Of a stretch of 64,000 nucleotides of DNA, positions 61,901 through 64,000 are shown one piece after another (position 1 is the first letter of the stretch; each line of letters opens with the position of its first letter). The DNA lies in the NCBI GenBank assembly GCA_964017185.1, contig OZ024874.1, forward strand, positions 53,410,856-53,474,855, given 5' to 3'. The position numbers and the translations under genes were made by a program. The notes under the pieces were generated by a model. It ran no database searches. It was not told the origin of the DNA and was given only the letters and a program-made list of their open reading frames with translations. This stretch comes from Rugalucina vietnamica. Its lineage: Eukaryota > Mollusca > Bivalvia > Lucinida > Lucinidae.

Positions 61901-63030
61901 ACATGTGAATTTATTTCATGAATACTGATAGGTATCGAACTTTGTTCCATTGCTCCTACATCTCCATATAACCAAATAAAAAACCGTCAACTATCTTACC
62001 AAACCGGAAGCTAATCTGCTAGGTAAGAATTCTTATTAAGCACTACAACGTGACGTGAACCTAAAAACTGCAATTTACGTAATCCAGAAAAATTCAGTTC
62101 AGCTATTAAATAAGCCAGATACATCTTTTTTGATAACAAAAATGAATTTATAGGGCGCATTTATTTCTGTCTTTAAGTTGGTAGATTTTCTGAATGAAAC
62201 AGTCAGAGCTTTCCGTAGAGTTTTGATGAAATATTGAGATTATTTCAATTTCTTTCATTATCTAACCGTCTGAGCTTCTTAAAAATCATAAAAAAGGAAA
62301 TCGCAATTGCAGGTATTAATTCAAAAGTATTTGATGACTCATATCGGTTATGGGTACTAAGAAATAAGAAATTGTCTATTTGGAATAACGTATGTTTACT
62401 GACTATATTTGAAAAGCAAGTTGAAGTCATTGATAGTAATGTTATTAACATTTTATTTTTTGACCTTTTTGAGAAGTGGAAGAAGATGATTGTTATTTAA
62501 ATTCTAATGAAATACTTTTGACTGTCATTTTGATTAGAAATAGGCACTAAAAGTAGTGTTGCAATGATCTTCTATATTCTAAGGAATACTTTCGCTGCTT
62601 TTCCACGTCAATTCTCCCTTATGCATAGACTCTCATTAAACTTTGGCTGTAGTTTTCAATTCTTTACGATAGTTTTGTTTCAAATTAAAGTTATCAAATT
62701 AGCTGCTGCATGGGAAAACCAACAGTCTGTATTGGCAAAAACAAAGGCGCAGATCAGCTTCGCAGAAACTGAATCCAAAATTTCCAGCCTCTAACCTGCT
62801 TCTGTGGCGGTACAGGCCGGTTTGTGTCAGACCTGTTCGGAAACTGCATTCTTGGTTTTCCCACGAGACGGTTACCTACCTGTATAAACCAGAGGAAAAA
62901 GAGACAATACTGCCACTGTCTCCCGTCTCCTGTTTGACGGAGGCGAGAATTGTAAACTCATCATTATCTTGTAGTAACATCAAGGCTTCTTGCACCACGC
63001 TGTCCGGGAGAGCCAGGTTTCTGTGTGTAT
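16672..63030 (-). CDS. NELL: NELL (NEL-like) secreted multidomain glycoprotein gene, 18 exons, 5' end outside window
   Basis: NELL proteins are secreted, oligomeric extracellular signalling proteins of nervous and skeletal tissue (family knowledge). Reading the minus strand I find 18 exons with GT/AG borders, listed one by one below. Codon phase is preserved at all 17 junctions, giving 771 residues and a stop. Domain order matches the family: thrombospondin-type LamG with the motif KIYERVIE, a CPTC motif followed by a short coiled coil, VWC x2, EGF-like x6 (several DIDEC/INEC calcium-binding type), then three more VWC-type modules. Vertebrate NELL is about 810 residues, so only some 50-80 N-terminal residues (signal peptide, start of LamG) are missing; they must lie beyond base 64000 because nothing between 63031 and 64000 codes for them. 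Introns range from a few hundred bases to about 12.5 kb and are full of repeats. NELL1 and NELL2 are vertebrate duplicates, so this is called NELL without a number. Confidence 0.96.
16903..17012. repeat. (CA)n then (CAA)n compound microsatellite
   Basis: CACACA tract followed by CAACAA tract with few interruptions. Open frames here (poly-Leu, poly-Thr) are artefacts. Confidence 0.95.
17130..17393 (+). mobile_element. Penelope-like 3' tail
   Basis: Only the 3' end: ACTTCTGTGGTGGTTCTT through GGCCACCTATTGGGAAAATA to GCCTACTTTTACCTTT. Ends 146 bp from the donor of the 17539-17775 NELL exon. Confidence 0.8.
17539..17775 (-). CDS. NELL: NELL exon: end of VWC4, start of VWC5
   Basis: Acceptor TTCCTTTAG, donor GTAAGT, 79 codons in phase 0. 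Contains [25 protein letters not shown] and, after a linker, [17 protein letters not shown]. Matches EGEVDCWPLTCPNLSC...GECCPRC and GSVWTMAGSPCTTCKCK of vertebrate NELL. Confidence 0.96.
18298..18475 (-). mobile_element. Penelope-like 3' tail
   Basis: Reverse complement of the terminal ~175 bp of the 41-kb element (AGGTATCAGTAGGCAAAGAT to AGGTGGCCACTCAGTTACC). Severely 5'-truncated. Confidence 0.82.
18957..19127 (-). CDS. NELL: NELL exon: end of VWC3, start of VWC4
   Basis: Acceptor TACATTTAAG, donor GTATGA, 57 codons in phase 0. Reads [26 protein letters not shown], then a second module [16 protein letters not shown]. Matches vertebrate KIFCRRTACDC...FCCPEC followed by GDNWTHSCQQCRCL. Confidence 0.95.
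19255..19372. mobile_element. Short TIR element (118 bp)
   Basis: Ends AAGGATGATACCGACCC and AGGTTCGGTATCATCTTT form an inverted repeat of ~17 bp. Lies 67 bp beyond a NELL donor. Confidence 0.6.
19440..19522 (-). CDS. NELL: NELL exon: first half of VWC3
   Basis: Acceptor TTTTTTCAG, donor GTAAAG. Two bases complete a Lys codon, then 27 codons: [20 protein letters not shown], ending CMRCQCK. This is the N-terminal half of a VWC domain (compare GQVWTLKEDRCSVCSCK). Confidence 0.92.
19693..20575 (+). mobile_element. Penelope-like copy, broken by insertion and 3' UTR deletion
   Basis: Similar to the C-terminal RT region ([12 protein letters not shown] onward) but with a frameshift near 19785, a 264-bp insertion at 19995-20259, and a deletion of most of the 3' UTR (a jump from TTGGTTGGG to TAACTGTGTGGCC at ~20405). 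Ends at the common GTACCTT. Confidence 0.83.
19995..20259. mobile_element. Insertion in Penelope copy, TIR with ~10-bp target duplication
   Basis: Ends AGGCGTAAC and GTTACGCCT; flanked by TGAATGTCAT on the left and TGAATGTTAT on the right, a segment that is single in the other Penelope copies. The TSD length of 9-11 bp fits Mutator-like elements. Contains a G14 run and ACGCACGTGCGTAGTGTGCGT. Confidence 0.7.
20944..21150 (+). mobile_element. Hairpin element family 2 without hairpin, abutting a NELL splice donor
   Basis: Left AACATGACCATGTAAAG, middle AAACTGGGGTGTGCAAGG, right TTCATGGGCCTGTTTTCATA; the hairpin is reduced to CCAAACATAGCAAAA. Its terminus ends at 21150 and the EGF6 exon's donor GTAAGT occupies 21156-21151. 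Confidence 0.73.
21157..21273 (-). CDS. NELL: NELL exon: calcium-binding EGF domain 6
   Basis: Acceptor TCTTTTCCAAG, donor [26 protein letters not shown], then [19 protein letters not shown]; 38 full codons plus one base. The donor GTAAGT at 21156-21151 is directly abutted by the terminal inverted repeat of a hairpin-family element (CATTATGAAAACAGG...), which starts at intron +7. Confidence 0.94.
21566..22526 (-). mobile_element. Tc1/mariner-superfamily relic, copy A
   Basis: Termini TATATTCTCAGCAAAAA and TTTTTGTTGAGTATATA form an inverted repeat. Minus-strand remnants include [13 protein letters not shown] and, at ~21919-22104, [20 protein letters not shown], which resembles the C-terminal part of Tc1-like transposases. 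Frameshifted and decayed. Confidence 0.68.
22590..22730 (-). CDS. NELL: NELL exon: calcium-binding EGF domain 5
   Basis: Acceptor ATCCTCCTAG, donor [24 protein letters not shown], then [19 protein letters not shown], ending SLCM; 46 full codons. Matches DIDECSEGIIECHNHSRCVNLPGWYHCEC. A Tc1-like relic ends about 65 bp beyond its donor. Confidence 0.95.
23394..23489 (-). CDS. NELL: NELL exon: EGF-like domain 4
   Basis: Acceptor TTTATTCCAG, donor GTACAA (a weak donor; chosen because it gives the Asp codon needed for the next exon). 31 full codons: [20 protein letters not shown], then [11 protein letters not shown]. Short non-calcium EGF, equivalent to CEEGCRYGGTCVAPNKCVC of vertebrates. Confidence 0.92.
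23995..24117 (-). CDS. NELL: NELL exon: calcium-binding EGF domain 3
   Basis: Acceptor TCCTGCAAAG, donor GTAAGT. Two bases + 40 codons + one base: [19 protein letters not shown], then [19 protein letters not shown]. Phase joins cleanly to both neighbours. It corresponds to the HDECGSGQHNCDENAIC domain of vertebrate NELL. Confidence 0.95.
25846..25995 (-). mobile_element. Penelope-like 3' relic, internally deleted
   Basis: Contains TTTCCACTCCAAAAACCAAG and, after a deletion, AACGGTCAGTGATATAAATT and CTTACATCGATTTTACAGG, reverse complement of two parts of the 3' module. Confidence 0.65.
26221..26635. mobile_element. hAT-like MITE with CCCTGAC subterminal repeats
   Basis: Ends CAGGGTGTCCAC and GTGGACACCCTG are perfect 12-bp inverted repeats. 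Five or more TCCCTGACTTT-type words cluster near the right end, and several at the left, as for transposase-binding subterminal repeats of hAT elements. No target duplication found. Confidence 0.65.
26806..26925. repeat. Two tandem 57-bp units
   Basis: TCTTGCACACCAGATAGAAA ... CCTACGTTTTACCCTATGTG repeated with few changes. Same family as the adjoining palindromic duplication; a relative lies at 59205-59240. Confidence 0.75.
26935..27600. repeat. Tandem ~340-bp duplication with paired palindromes
   Basis: Each unit has TTGTATAGGAC...CACAATGACGTCAA...TTCAAAATGGCGG, then GGCGTGCAAGAAAAA-type sequence, then a ~115-bp palindrome (27132-27250 and 27471-27591) with arms GACAAATCTGTCCCGAGGGT and TGGCATCAC. 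Arms differ between units but remain complementary. Confidence 0.8.
27744..27977 (-). mobile_element. Hairpin MITE family 1
   Basis: Termini and hairpin intact; orientation opposite to the copy 69 bp downstream (28046-28279), so the two form a large inverted pair. The flanks AATT and ATAA do not match. Confidence 0.82.
28046..28279 (+). mobile_element. Hairpin MITE family 1
   Basis: Near-consensus copy with ATAT on both sides. Terminal repeats of ~28 bp match almost perfectly, and the hairpin has a single T-T mismatch. Confidence 0.87.
28719..28764 (+). ncRNA. Hammerhead ribozyme relic
   Basis: Stem I GGGCCA/TGACCC (one mismatch), intact CTGATGA at 28725-31, stem II GG/CC, but GAAA is mutated to GGAA; stem III ATT/AAT with loop GCGC. 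Here the base pair of stem II is G-C, which the 51040 copy lacks. Confidence 0.62.
28945..29060 (+). mobile_element. Penelope-like 3' module relic beside a hammerhead repeat
   Basis: GGCGAGGTTAGGCACCTTTA, AATCGGTTTAAGCCAG and CTGGCCGTTCGCAACTGATA match the start of the 3' module at 43199. It lies ~180 bp downstream of the hammerhead-like sequence at 28719. Confidence 0.65.
29061..32375. other. NELL intron sequence, only a SINE recognised
   Basis: Part of the ~10.7-kb intron between EGF domains 2 and 3. Apart from the SINE at 30242-30448 I see no exon or element. Confidence 0.55.
30242..30448 (-). mobile_element. tRNA-derived SINE, second family
   Basis: On the minus strand: GCGCGGTAGCGTAGTGGTAG (A box), GGGTTCGATCCCC (B box), body with TTTTGTGTCCTTGAGCAAGA, then an AAAC-type tail. 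Target duplication GGTGTGACTT at 30232-30241 and 30449-30458. Full-length. Confidence 0.87.
32376..32651 (+). mobile_element. Hairpin element family 2
   Basis: Near-consensus copy: GGAAAACATGTCCGTGTAAT, hairpin at ~32480-32548, right terminus GCATGGGCATGTTTTCGTAA. Confidence 0.83.
32652..34779. other. NELL intron sequence, one MITE
   Basis: Nothing recognised besides the family 1 copy at 33806-34027. Confidence 0.55.
33806..34027 (+). mobile_element. Hairpin MITE family 1
   Basis: Left terminus GAGCCGCCTCGTGGGAAAAC; a short deletion removes the TTCCGAACAGGTCC part. Hairpin intact; flanks ATTT and GTTT. Confidence 0.84.
34780..34923 (-). CDS. NELL: NELL exon: calcium-binding EGF domain 2
   Basis: Acceptor TATTTGCAG, donor GTACCA. 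47 full codons starting [10 protein letters not shown], with [12 protein letters not shown] and [14 protein letters not shown] plus the N...Y/F in the hydroxylation-type motif marks a cbEGF. Separated from the next exon by a ~10.7-kb intron. Confidence 0.95.
35265..35384 (-). CDS. NELL: NELL exon: EGF-like domain 1
   Basis: Acceptor TTTTGTGCAG, donor GTAAGG. Two bases + 39 codons + one base: [20 protein letters not shown], then [15 protein letters not shown]. Six cysteines in the EGF spacing; corresponds to NFCAEGPKCGENSEC of vertebrate NELL. Confidence 0.95.
35810..35921 (-). CDS. NELL: NELL exon: second half of VWC2
   Basis: Acceptor TTACTTACAG, donor GTAAAG. 37 codons plus one base: [20 protein letters not shown], ending DECCPICK. 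The CCPIC end is typical of VWC domains. Confidence 0.94.
36310..37364. mobile_element. 1.05-kb TIR element with CGTAAC-rich interior
   Basis: Terminal inverted repeats of ~41 bp with few mismatches: ACACTATGTTCCCGGCGGTC at the left and the reverse complement of ACACTATGTTCCCGGCGGCC at the right. The interior is GC-richer than its surroundings and packed with CGTAAC, CGTGAT and ACGGGAT words and their complements. No ORF of note and no clear target duplication. Lies between two NELL exons. Confidence 0.8.
37426..37505 (-). CDS. NELL: NELL exon: first half of VWC2
   Basis: Acceptor TTATTTCAG, donor GTAAGT. Two bases complete a Thr codon, then 26 codons: [18 protein letters not shown], ending CVTCTCD. 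This is the N-terminal half of a VWC domain. A 1.05-kb GC-rich TIR element ends 62 bp from its donor side. Confidence 0.92.
37961..38237 (-). mobile_element. Hairpin element family 2
   Basis: Near-consensus copy in reverse: ATTACGAAAACTTGCCGATG, hairpin ~38060-38131 almost perfect, right CACGGAGATGTTTTCGTGAT. Confidence 0.83.
39849..40082 (+). mobile_element. Hairpin MITE family 1, diverged
   Basis: Flanked by ATAT on both sides. The arms have diverged together (AGCTGTGCAG...CTGCACAGCT replaces AGCTTCGCGG...CCGCGAAGCT), so hairpin pairing is kept despite sequence change. Confidence 0.8.
40213..40306 (-). CDS. NELL: NELL exon: second half of VWC1
   Basis: Acceptor TTTTCCAG, donor GTAAGT. 31 codons plus one base: [17 protein letters not shown], ending DGECCPVCL. 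The CPPxxC...CCPVC pattern is the C-terminal half of a von Willebrand factor C domain. The intron that precedes it in transcript order holds the Penelope-like element. Confidence 0.94.
41041..42936 (+). CDS. Penelope-like retroelement reverse transcriptase ORF
   Basis: 631 codons open; first ATG at 41092 (residue 18). Reverse transcriptase of the Penelope-like class: [15 protein letters not shown] (about 186-200), motif [15 protein letters not shown] (265-278), motif [17 protein letters not shown] (355-370), catalytic RYLDDLM (399-405, YLDD form), and the thumb motif [15 protein letters not shown] (480-494) typical of the class. No GIY-YIG endonuclease is visible in the ORF or downstream of it. 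The N-terminus ([16 protein letters not shown]) is oddly hydrophobic and may be spurious, with the true start further in or lost by 5' truncation. ORF uninterrupted, so a young copy. Lies in a NELL intron, antisense to NELL. Confidence 0.9.
   Translation: MFSLFSKIDTDIVICRAMPISLLFSLFVSFALFTINFDKCREEIASALNDFGNRWCKREGVEDNALKEWKRSIFTIVDKRIKFYSQNTNLLPPKPKSSFRHLKQGIQEFHRKYVLVPADKAANNVVVVCRLHYVNTLKQELDGTRAYLETDTDEVSVVNAHLNDLPVKFSVCVNEGQDKLPTMYWLPKLHKRPYKARFIANSSSCSTTELSKLLTSCLTAIKSHVIRYCETVYETSNKNWFWSIKNSVEVLSKLKCRGFRATSLSTYDFSTLYTTLPHNLIKEKLLDLIEWTFKRALKNYGSLYLACNDRKAFFTSSDQSRYTLWSCQNVCDALSYLLDNIYIRFGTKLYRQIVGIPMGTNCAPLVADLFLYCFERDFMDSLDHDNQADVIEAFNSTSRYLDDLMNIDNPYFEGMVNQIYPPELQLNKANISDTEAPFLDLHLSVANGFVSSKIYDKRDDFDFDIVNFPFLDGDVPRRASYGVYISQLIRFARVCNHVTDFNARNKCLTAKLLQQGYRYHKLRKTFSKFYRRHYELISKYNVGLKTLLSEGLSEPEFYGDLVYKFKKLIGINDFSFHFRKIITRYRRIGYNLNVMRQSACLVFNPIMVDNYAAFFNCTPVGRASDSMMAPT
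41041..43910 (+). mobile_element. Penelope-like element, best copy, with 3' UTR
   Basis: Contains the RT ORF and a ~970-bp 3' UTR ending in GCCTACTTGTACCTT, the same terminus seen in at least nine other fragments in the window. The 3' UTR holds two tandem, diverged versions of one module (start ACCACTGCAGAAGCTGAGGG at 43199 and 43552). The 5' boundary cannot be fixed because no other copy here reaches it. Confidence 0.85.
44784..44915 (-). CDS. NELL: NELL exon: coiled coil and first half of VWC1
   Basis: Acceptor CTAATTTAG, donor GTACGT, 44 codons in phase 0. Reads [20 protein letters not shown] and then a Cys-rich stretch ending DQCTICLCR, matching vertebrate ETRLSQLENCHCEKTC...CRNCTCK. Too short and lacking a Met, so found only by reading splice sites. 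Confidence 0.94.
45220..45302 (-). CDS. NELL: NELL exon: CPTC motif and coiled-coil start
   Basis: Acceptor TTTATAG, donor GTAAGA. Two bases complete a Gly codon, then 27 codons follow, ending in phase 0: [20 protein letters not shown] and so on, matching vertebrate CPTCSDFLSLVQGIMDLQ. Its first ~27 nt and its acceptor are the seed of the ~54-bp minisatellite that extends upstream to 45764. The exon choice is supported by phase agreement on both sides. Confidence 0.93.
45283..45764 (-). repeat. ~54-bp minisatellite seeded by a NELL exon's 3' splice site
   Basis: About nine units of 53-55 bp. In the minus direction each carries intron sequence, an AG, and GTTGTCCAACCTGTGCTCAA, the start of the NELL exon 45220-45302. 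AG is kept at decoy positions 45411, 45464, 45518, 45572, 45626, 45681 and 45736 (first exonic base) and lost at ~45357. Units decay with distance from the exon. Long minus-strand reading frames here come from the 54-bp (18-codon) period, not from a separate gene. Confidence 0.88.
46165..46366 (+). mobile_element. Hairpin MITE family 1
   Basis: Flanked by ATAT; internal deletion of ~30 bp left of the hairpin. Hairpin intact. Confidence 0.83.
46605..46825 (+). mobile_element. Hairpin MITE family 1, diverged
   Basis: Both termini eroded (GCAGCCTTCGCATG and CATGATGCGGCTT); the hairpin is shortened by a few bases on one arm. Lies 239 bp from the previous copy in the same orientation. Confidence 0.75.
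47150..47470. repeat. Degenerate short tandem repeat (CATGGAATCACCATGAAAGC)
   Basis: Seven or so irregular units of 35-60 bp containing TTTTCATGGAATCACCATGA, AAGCTGCGGTATCAATGA and variants. The core TCATGG...CCATGA is itself palindromic. Confidence 0.7.
47781..48756 (-). mobile_element. Tc1/mariner-superfamily relic, copy B
   Basis: Same family as 21566-22526 along its full length, with ends TATATACTCAACAAAAA and TTTTTTGTTGATATACATA. Transposase remnant at ~48060-48351 (minus) is broken by stops and frameshifts. It ends ~98 bp from the donor of the 48854-48926 NELL exon. Confidence 0.68.
48854..48926 (-). CDS. NELL: NELL exon: end of LamG domain
   Basis: Acceptor TTTCAG, donor GTCAGT. Starts in phase 0 and encodes 24 codons plus one base. 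It reads [20 protein letters not shown], the counterpart of vertebrate GIIQDGKI...PNGYITQCP. Introns of about 12.5 kb (upstream) and 3.6 kb (downstream) flank it. Confidence 0.92.
48927..50697. other. NELL intron sequence
   Basis: Only a short Penelope fragment (49335-49400) is recognised. Confidence 0.5.
49335..49400 (-). mobile_element. Penelope-like 3' fragment
   Basis: GAACCACAACAGAGTTACCG and GAGGCGGTCAGTAGTACAAA are the reverse complement of the ACTGACC...GCGGTAC...TTGTGGTTC part of the 3' module. Confidence 0.55.
50698..50782 (-). mobile_element. Penelope-like terminal fragment
   Basis: AGGTAAAAGGAGGCAATGAG to AACTAAATTAACAATC, reverse complement of the last ~80 bp of the element. 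It lies ~260 bp upstream of the hammerhead copy at 51040. Confidence 0.65.
51040..51085 (+). ncRNA. Hammerhead ribozyme motif, best-preserved copy
   Basis: Order and pairing fit a type I hammerhead with minimal stem III. Stem I GGGTCA (51040-45) pairs with TGGCCC (51080-85), 6 of 6 with one G-U. Core CTGATGA is at 51046-52. Stem II GGT/ACC with loop TCATT has one A-C mismatch at its base (51053/51065). GAAA is at 51066-69. Stem III ATT/AAT closes a GTAC tetraloop. The cleavage triplet would be ATA (51077-79). Type I hammerheads with minimal stem III are known from Penelope-like elements and metazoan retrozymes. The A-C pair at the base of stem II may weaken this copy. Confidence 0.75.
52113..52158 (+). 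ncRNA. Hammerhead ribozyme motif, core mutated
   Basis: Identical to the 51040 copy over this stretch except that CTGATGA reads ATGATGA. Loss of the invariant C of the core should inactivate it. Lies in direct orientation 1,073 bp downstream of the 51040 copy within a longer shared repeat. Confidence 0.7.
52538..52760 (-). mobile_element. Hairpin MITE family 1, one arm partly lost
   Basis: Flanked by AAAT on both sides. Part of the left hairpin arm (AAAACAAAGGCGC) is deleted. Confidence 0.78.
53061..53395. repeat. Foldback-like block
   Basis: Hairpin TGGGTCGCGTGCAAAG / CTTTGCTAGCGACCCA at ~53061-53122, and GTTCATAGCTCCA at ~53129 inverted against TGGAACTATGAAC at ~53383. Interior has CG-rich ATGGCGTCATGGCG. 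Probably a MITE. Confidence 0.5.
53455..55062 (+). mobile_element. Composite element with three ~450-bp tandem monomers
   Basis: Starts with the palindrome AGGACCAATGGTCCT and GCGCTCACCTGAG, contains monomers at about 53552, 53999 and 54457, then a GACGGAC microsatellite (54885-54920), and ends in a hairpin GCTCACCTGTGAGCCTTCGG/CTCAGGTGAGC followed by TAAAAATT. Short inverted 5' motif, internal tandem repeats and a 3' hairpin resemble Helentron-associated elements; that class call is inference. Confidence 0.7.
55230..55508 (+). mobile_element. Hairpin element family 2
   Basis: CATCAGGAAAACATGTCCGA left, hairpin ~55338-55408 (AACCGCCTTGGCGAGGCGGTT tip), CATGGGCAAGTTTTCGTAAT right. Confidence 0.8.
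55545..55908 (+). mobile_element. Penelope-like 3' tail, diverged
   Basis: Diverged version of the 3' module (CTGTTGTGGTTCTTATTCAA, later GAGTAACTAAGTGGCCAC and TGCGCCATTTACTGATCATT). Follows directly after a hairpin element (55230-55508). Confidence 0.75.
56598..56829 (+). mobile_element. Hairpin MITE family 1, variant termini
   Basis: Left end of the CGACGCGAGAAAACCGGTCT subtype; hairpin loop reduced (CGCGGTCGCG). Confidence 0.82.
57581..58576. mobile_element. Mariner-like non-autonomous element, ~1 kb
   Basis: Inverted repeats TACGAGGGTTGTCCCAAAAG and (reverse complement of the right end) TACGTGGCTTGTCCCAAAAG; TA is present at both ends as expected for Tc1/mariner insertion. No transposase frame survives. 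Confidence 0.72.
58577..58700 (+). pseudogene. Coding-like remnant of unknown origin
   Basis: Open for ~40 codons immediately after the mariner-like element: [20 protein letters not shown] then [20 protein letters not shown] and a stop. Balanced composition looks protein-derived. No family recognised; no Met or splice site supports a gene. Probably a fragment of a transposon ORF. Confidence 0.35.
59205..59520. repeat. Palindrome inserted in a truncated palindrome
   Basis: 59270-59345 is the left arm of the 27-kb palindrome family. It is broken by an unrelated ~146-bp palindrome (59363-59508; arms GATCAACCATGGTTTTCAGT and GTTCAAACATTCG, tip GGCCGCAGGCC). Confidence 0.75.
59795..60102 (+). mobile_element. 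Penelope-like 3' tail
   Basis: Begins in CAACTCCCAGTATT...GATCGTTCCAAGGCGATATT and ends GCCTACTTGTACCTT; typical 5'-truncated 3' tail. Confidence 0.8.
60184..60419 (-). mobile_element. Hairpin MITE family 1, mixed termini
   Basis: One end is the CGCCTAATGAGAAAACCAAC type and the other the GACCGGTTTTCTAGCGTCGC type, suggesting recombination between subfamilies. Hairpin intact. Confidence 0.8.
60510..60716 (+). mobile_element. Hairpin MITE family 1, hairpin tip deleted
   Basis: Flanked by AAAT on both sides; termini near consensus. The inner ~28 bp of the palindrome are missing, leaving GCGCTGATCTGCGTTTTTG. Confidence 0.82.
61466..61739 (-). CDS. NELL: NELL exon: LamG (TSPN) domain core
   Basis: Acceptor TTGTATTGCAG, donor GTAAGT. 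One base completes the Arg codon from the previous exon, then 91 codons follow, ending in phase 0. Signature stretches [40 protein letters not shown] and NLFIGQRN match the thrombospondin N-terminal-like domain of NELL1/2, which mediates oligomer and heparin contacts in the family. This is the longest exon found in the window. Confidence 0.96.
62701..62873 (-). mobile_element. Hairpin MITE family 1 abutting a NELL splice donor
   Basis: Only one hairpin arm remains (AAAACAAAGGCGCAGATCAG then a jump to GAATCCAAAATTTCC). Its right terminus, GTGGGAAAACC reversed as GGTTTTCCCACGAGACGGTT, ends at 62873; the donor GTAGGT of the 62880-63030 exon occupies 62879-62874. Confidence 0.78.
62880..63030 (-). 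CDS. NELL: NELL exon: LamG (TSPN) domain, first exon in window
   Basis: Acceptor ...CTCTTCCAG precedes the exon and donor GTAGGT follows it. It opens with the last two bases of a codon and ends with AG, completed to Arg by the next exon. It encodes 49 full codons including [11 protein letters not shown], which matches the EFTILATVQQ stretch of vertebrate NELL. The donor is followed at intron +7 by the end of a hairpin MITE (62701-62873). Confidence 0.93.
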
Positions 63031-63162
63031 CTGGAAGAGAAGTAAGTAATCATTTATTGATTATATGACCCACATGTAACACACTTCCCGTCCTTATTAA
63101 CTTTTATGGATTGCATGGGGTTTTATTTTCTTTTTCTTTTTTTTTTTTACATTTTCTGACAC

Positions 63163-63235
63163 ATCTATCTATCTATCTATGTTGTCTACGTCCTTGCGAG
63201 CACCACAGGGGTTATGAAAGCGAATTAAGGTAAAA

Positions 63236-63276
<41 letters not shown>

Positions 63277-63396
63277 TTTCTAAGCAGACGTCTTTTTTAC
63301 CTTAATTCGTTTTCATAACCCCTATGGTGCTCGCAAGGACGTAGACAACAATAATAGATAGATAGATAGATTGATAGATAGATAGATAGATAGATA
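63163..63396. repeat. Foldback repeat with CA microsatellite at its tip
   Basis: Left arm ATCTATCTATCTATGTTGTC ... CGCTTAATTC-like sequence to 63235, then (CA)n at 63237-63273, then a right arm (63291-63396) that is its reverse complement, ending in (GATA)n. Arms ~70 bp, over 90% complementary by eye. Confidence 0.8.
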
Positions 63397-63502
63397 TGCA
63401 TTTGCCGGGGAAAAACCCCTGTGCTTATTTTCTGCTATTGTATTATCATTATTATTGAACGCCTTCAGACATTTCTACTCAATATTAGACCCAGAATAAA
63501 AT

Positions 63503-63737
63503 GAGCCGCATCGTGAGAAAACCGGATTTTTGCCTAGGCGAAAACAAAGGCGCAGATCAGCTTCGCGGTAACCGCGAAGCTGATCAGCGCCTTTGTTTTC
63601 GCTACTCGGATAGTACAATTCCTCTTCTACTTAAATCCGAAATTTCAAGCTTCTAGCTCTTTTCTGAGCTTGTACAGGCCGGTTTGTGTCGGACCTTGTC
63701 GGAAACCCCGAAGACCGGTTTTCTCGCGTCGAGGCTC
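63503..63737 (-). mobile_element. Hairpin MITE family 1
   Basis: Flanked by AAAT on both sides; variant termini on both ends; hairpin intact. Confidence 0.85.
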
Positions 63738-64000
63738 AAATATATAGTGTTTTATTATCAGCTGATGCTGCTTTGAAGCATTCATAAAATTTGCCAGCAA
63801 ATTACAGAAGCTCTAAACCATTTATAAGAGGTATGCACTTTATTACATCACACCTGTTAACGCACCCTTGCTTCATTACACAATGATATTTAAGCATTAT
63901 ACACTTAAAACCGTCAGGTAGTTTTGGCTTTTAACAATAAAAGAATTATCGGCGCGCAATTAATAAATTAGCGTAGAAGTGTGTGGCCCTTATTGTTTGT

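Overview
The window is eukaryotic and animal: small exons bounded by GT/AG, long repeat-filled introns, tRNA-derived SINEs, TIR transposons and a Penelope-like retroelement. The repeat content (tRNA-headed SINE with a CAAA tail, Penelope-like elements, hammerhead-bearing repeats, many short hairpin-cored TIR elements) suggests a lophotrochozoan, most likely a bivalve mollusc. That assignment is inference; no species can be named from the sequence alone.

Two protein-coding genes were recovered by reading splice sites and checking that codon phase is kept across every junction. (1) On the minus strand, 63030 down to 16672, lie 18 consecutive exons of a NELL (NEL-like) gene. They encode most of the thrombospondin-type N-terminal LamG domain, a short coiled-coil region, two VWC domains, six EGF-like domains, further VWC domains and a stop codon: 771 residues. 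Only the most N-terminal exon or exons (signal peptide and start of the LamG domain) lie beyond the right edge. (2) On the plus strand, 7502-10898, four exons encode a 254-residue ODF3/CIMAP1-type SHIPPO-repeat protein of sperm and ciliary microtubules. The two genes are tail to tail. A tRNA-Leu(UAA) gene lies at 1750-1831 (minus).

Everything else is repeats. From left to right: 0-7.4 kb has hairpin elements, Penelope tails, a decayed hammerhead and a 45-bp minisatellite. 7.5-10.9 kb is ODF3, with a Penelope fragment in intron 1 and a hairpin MITE 12 bp after the stop. 11-16.6 kb is intergenic with short TIR elements and a SINE. 16.7-63 kb is NELL, whose introns hold a Penelope-like reverse transcriptase ORF (41.0-42.9 kb), two Tc1-like relics, a mariner-like element, a hAT-like element, a 1-kb GC-rich TIR element, a tandem-monomer element and 13 of the 14 copies of one hairpin-cored MITE family when the region just upstream of the first exon seen is included.

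The two most notable observations are these. First, a dispersed repeat carries a hammerhead self-cleaving ribozyme motif (best copy 51040-51085), with related or decayed copies at 52113, 28719 and 5277. Second, a ~54-bp minisatellite at 45.28-45.76 kb is built from the 3' splice site plus the first ~27 nt of a NELL exon, placing seven decoy AG acceptors upstream of the real one. In addition, two NELL exons have MITE ends starting at intron position +7, directly after the splice donor.
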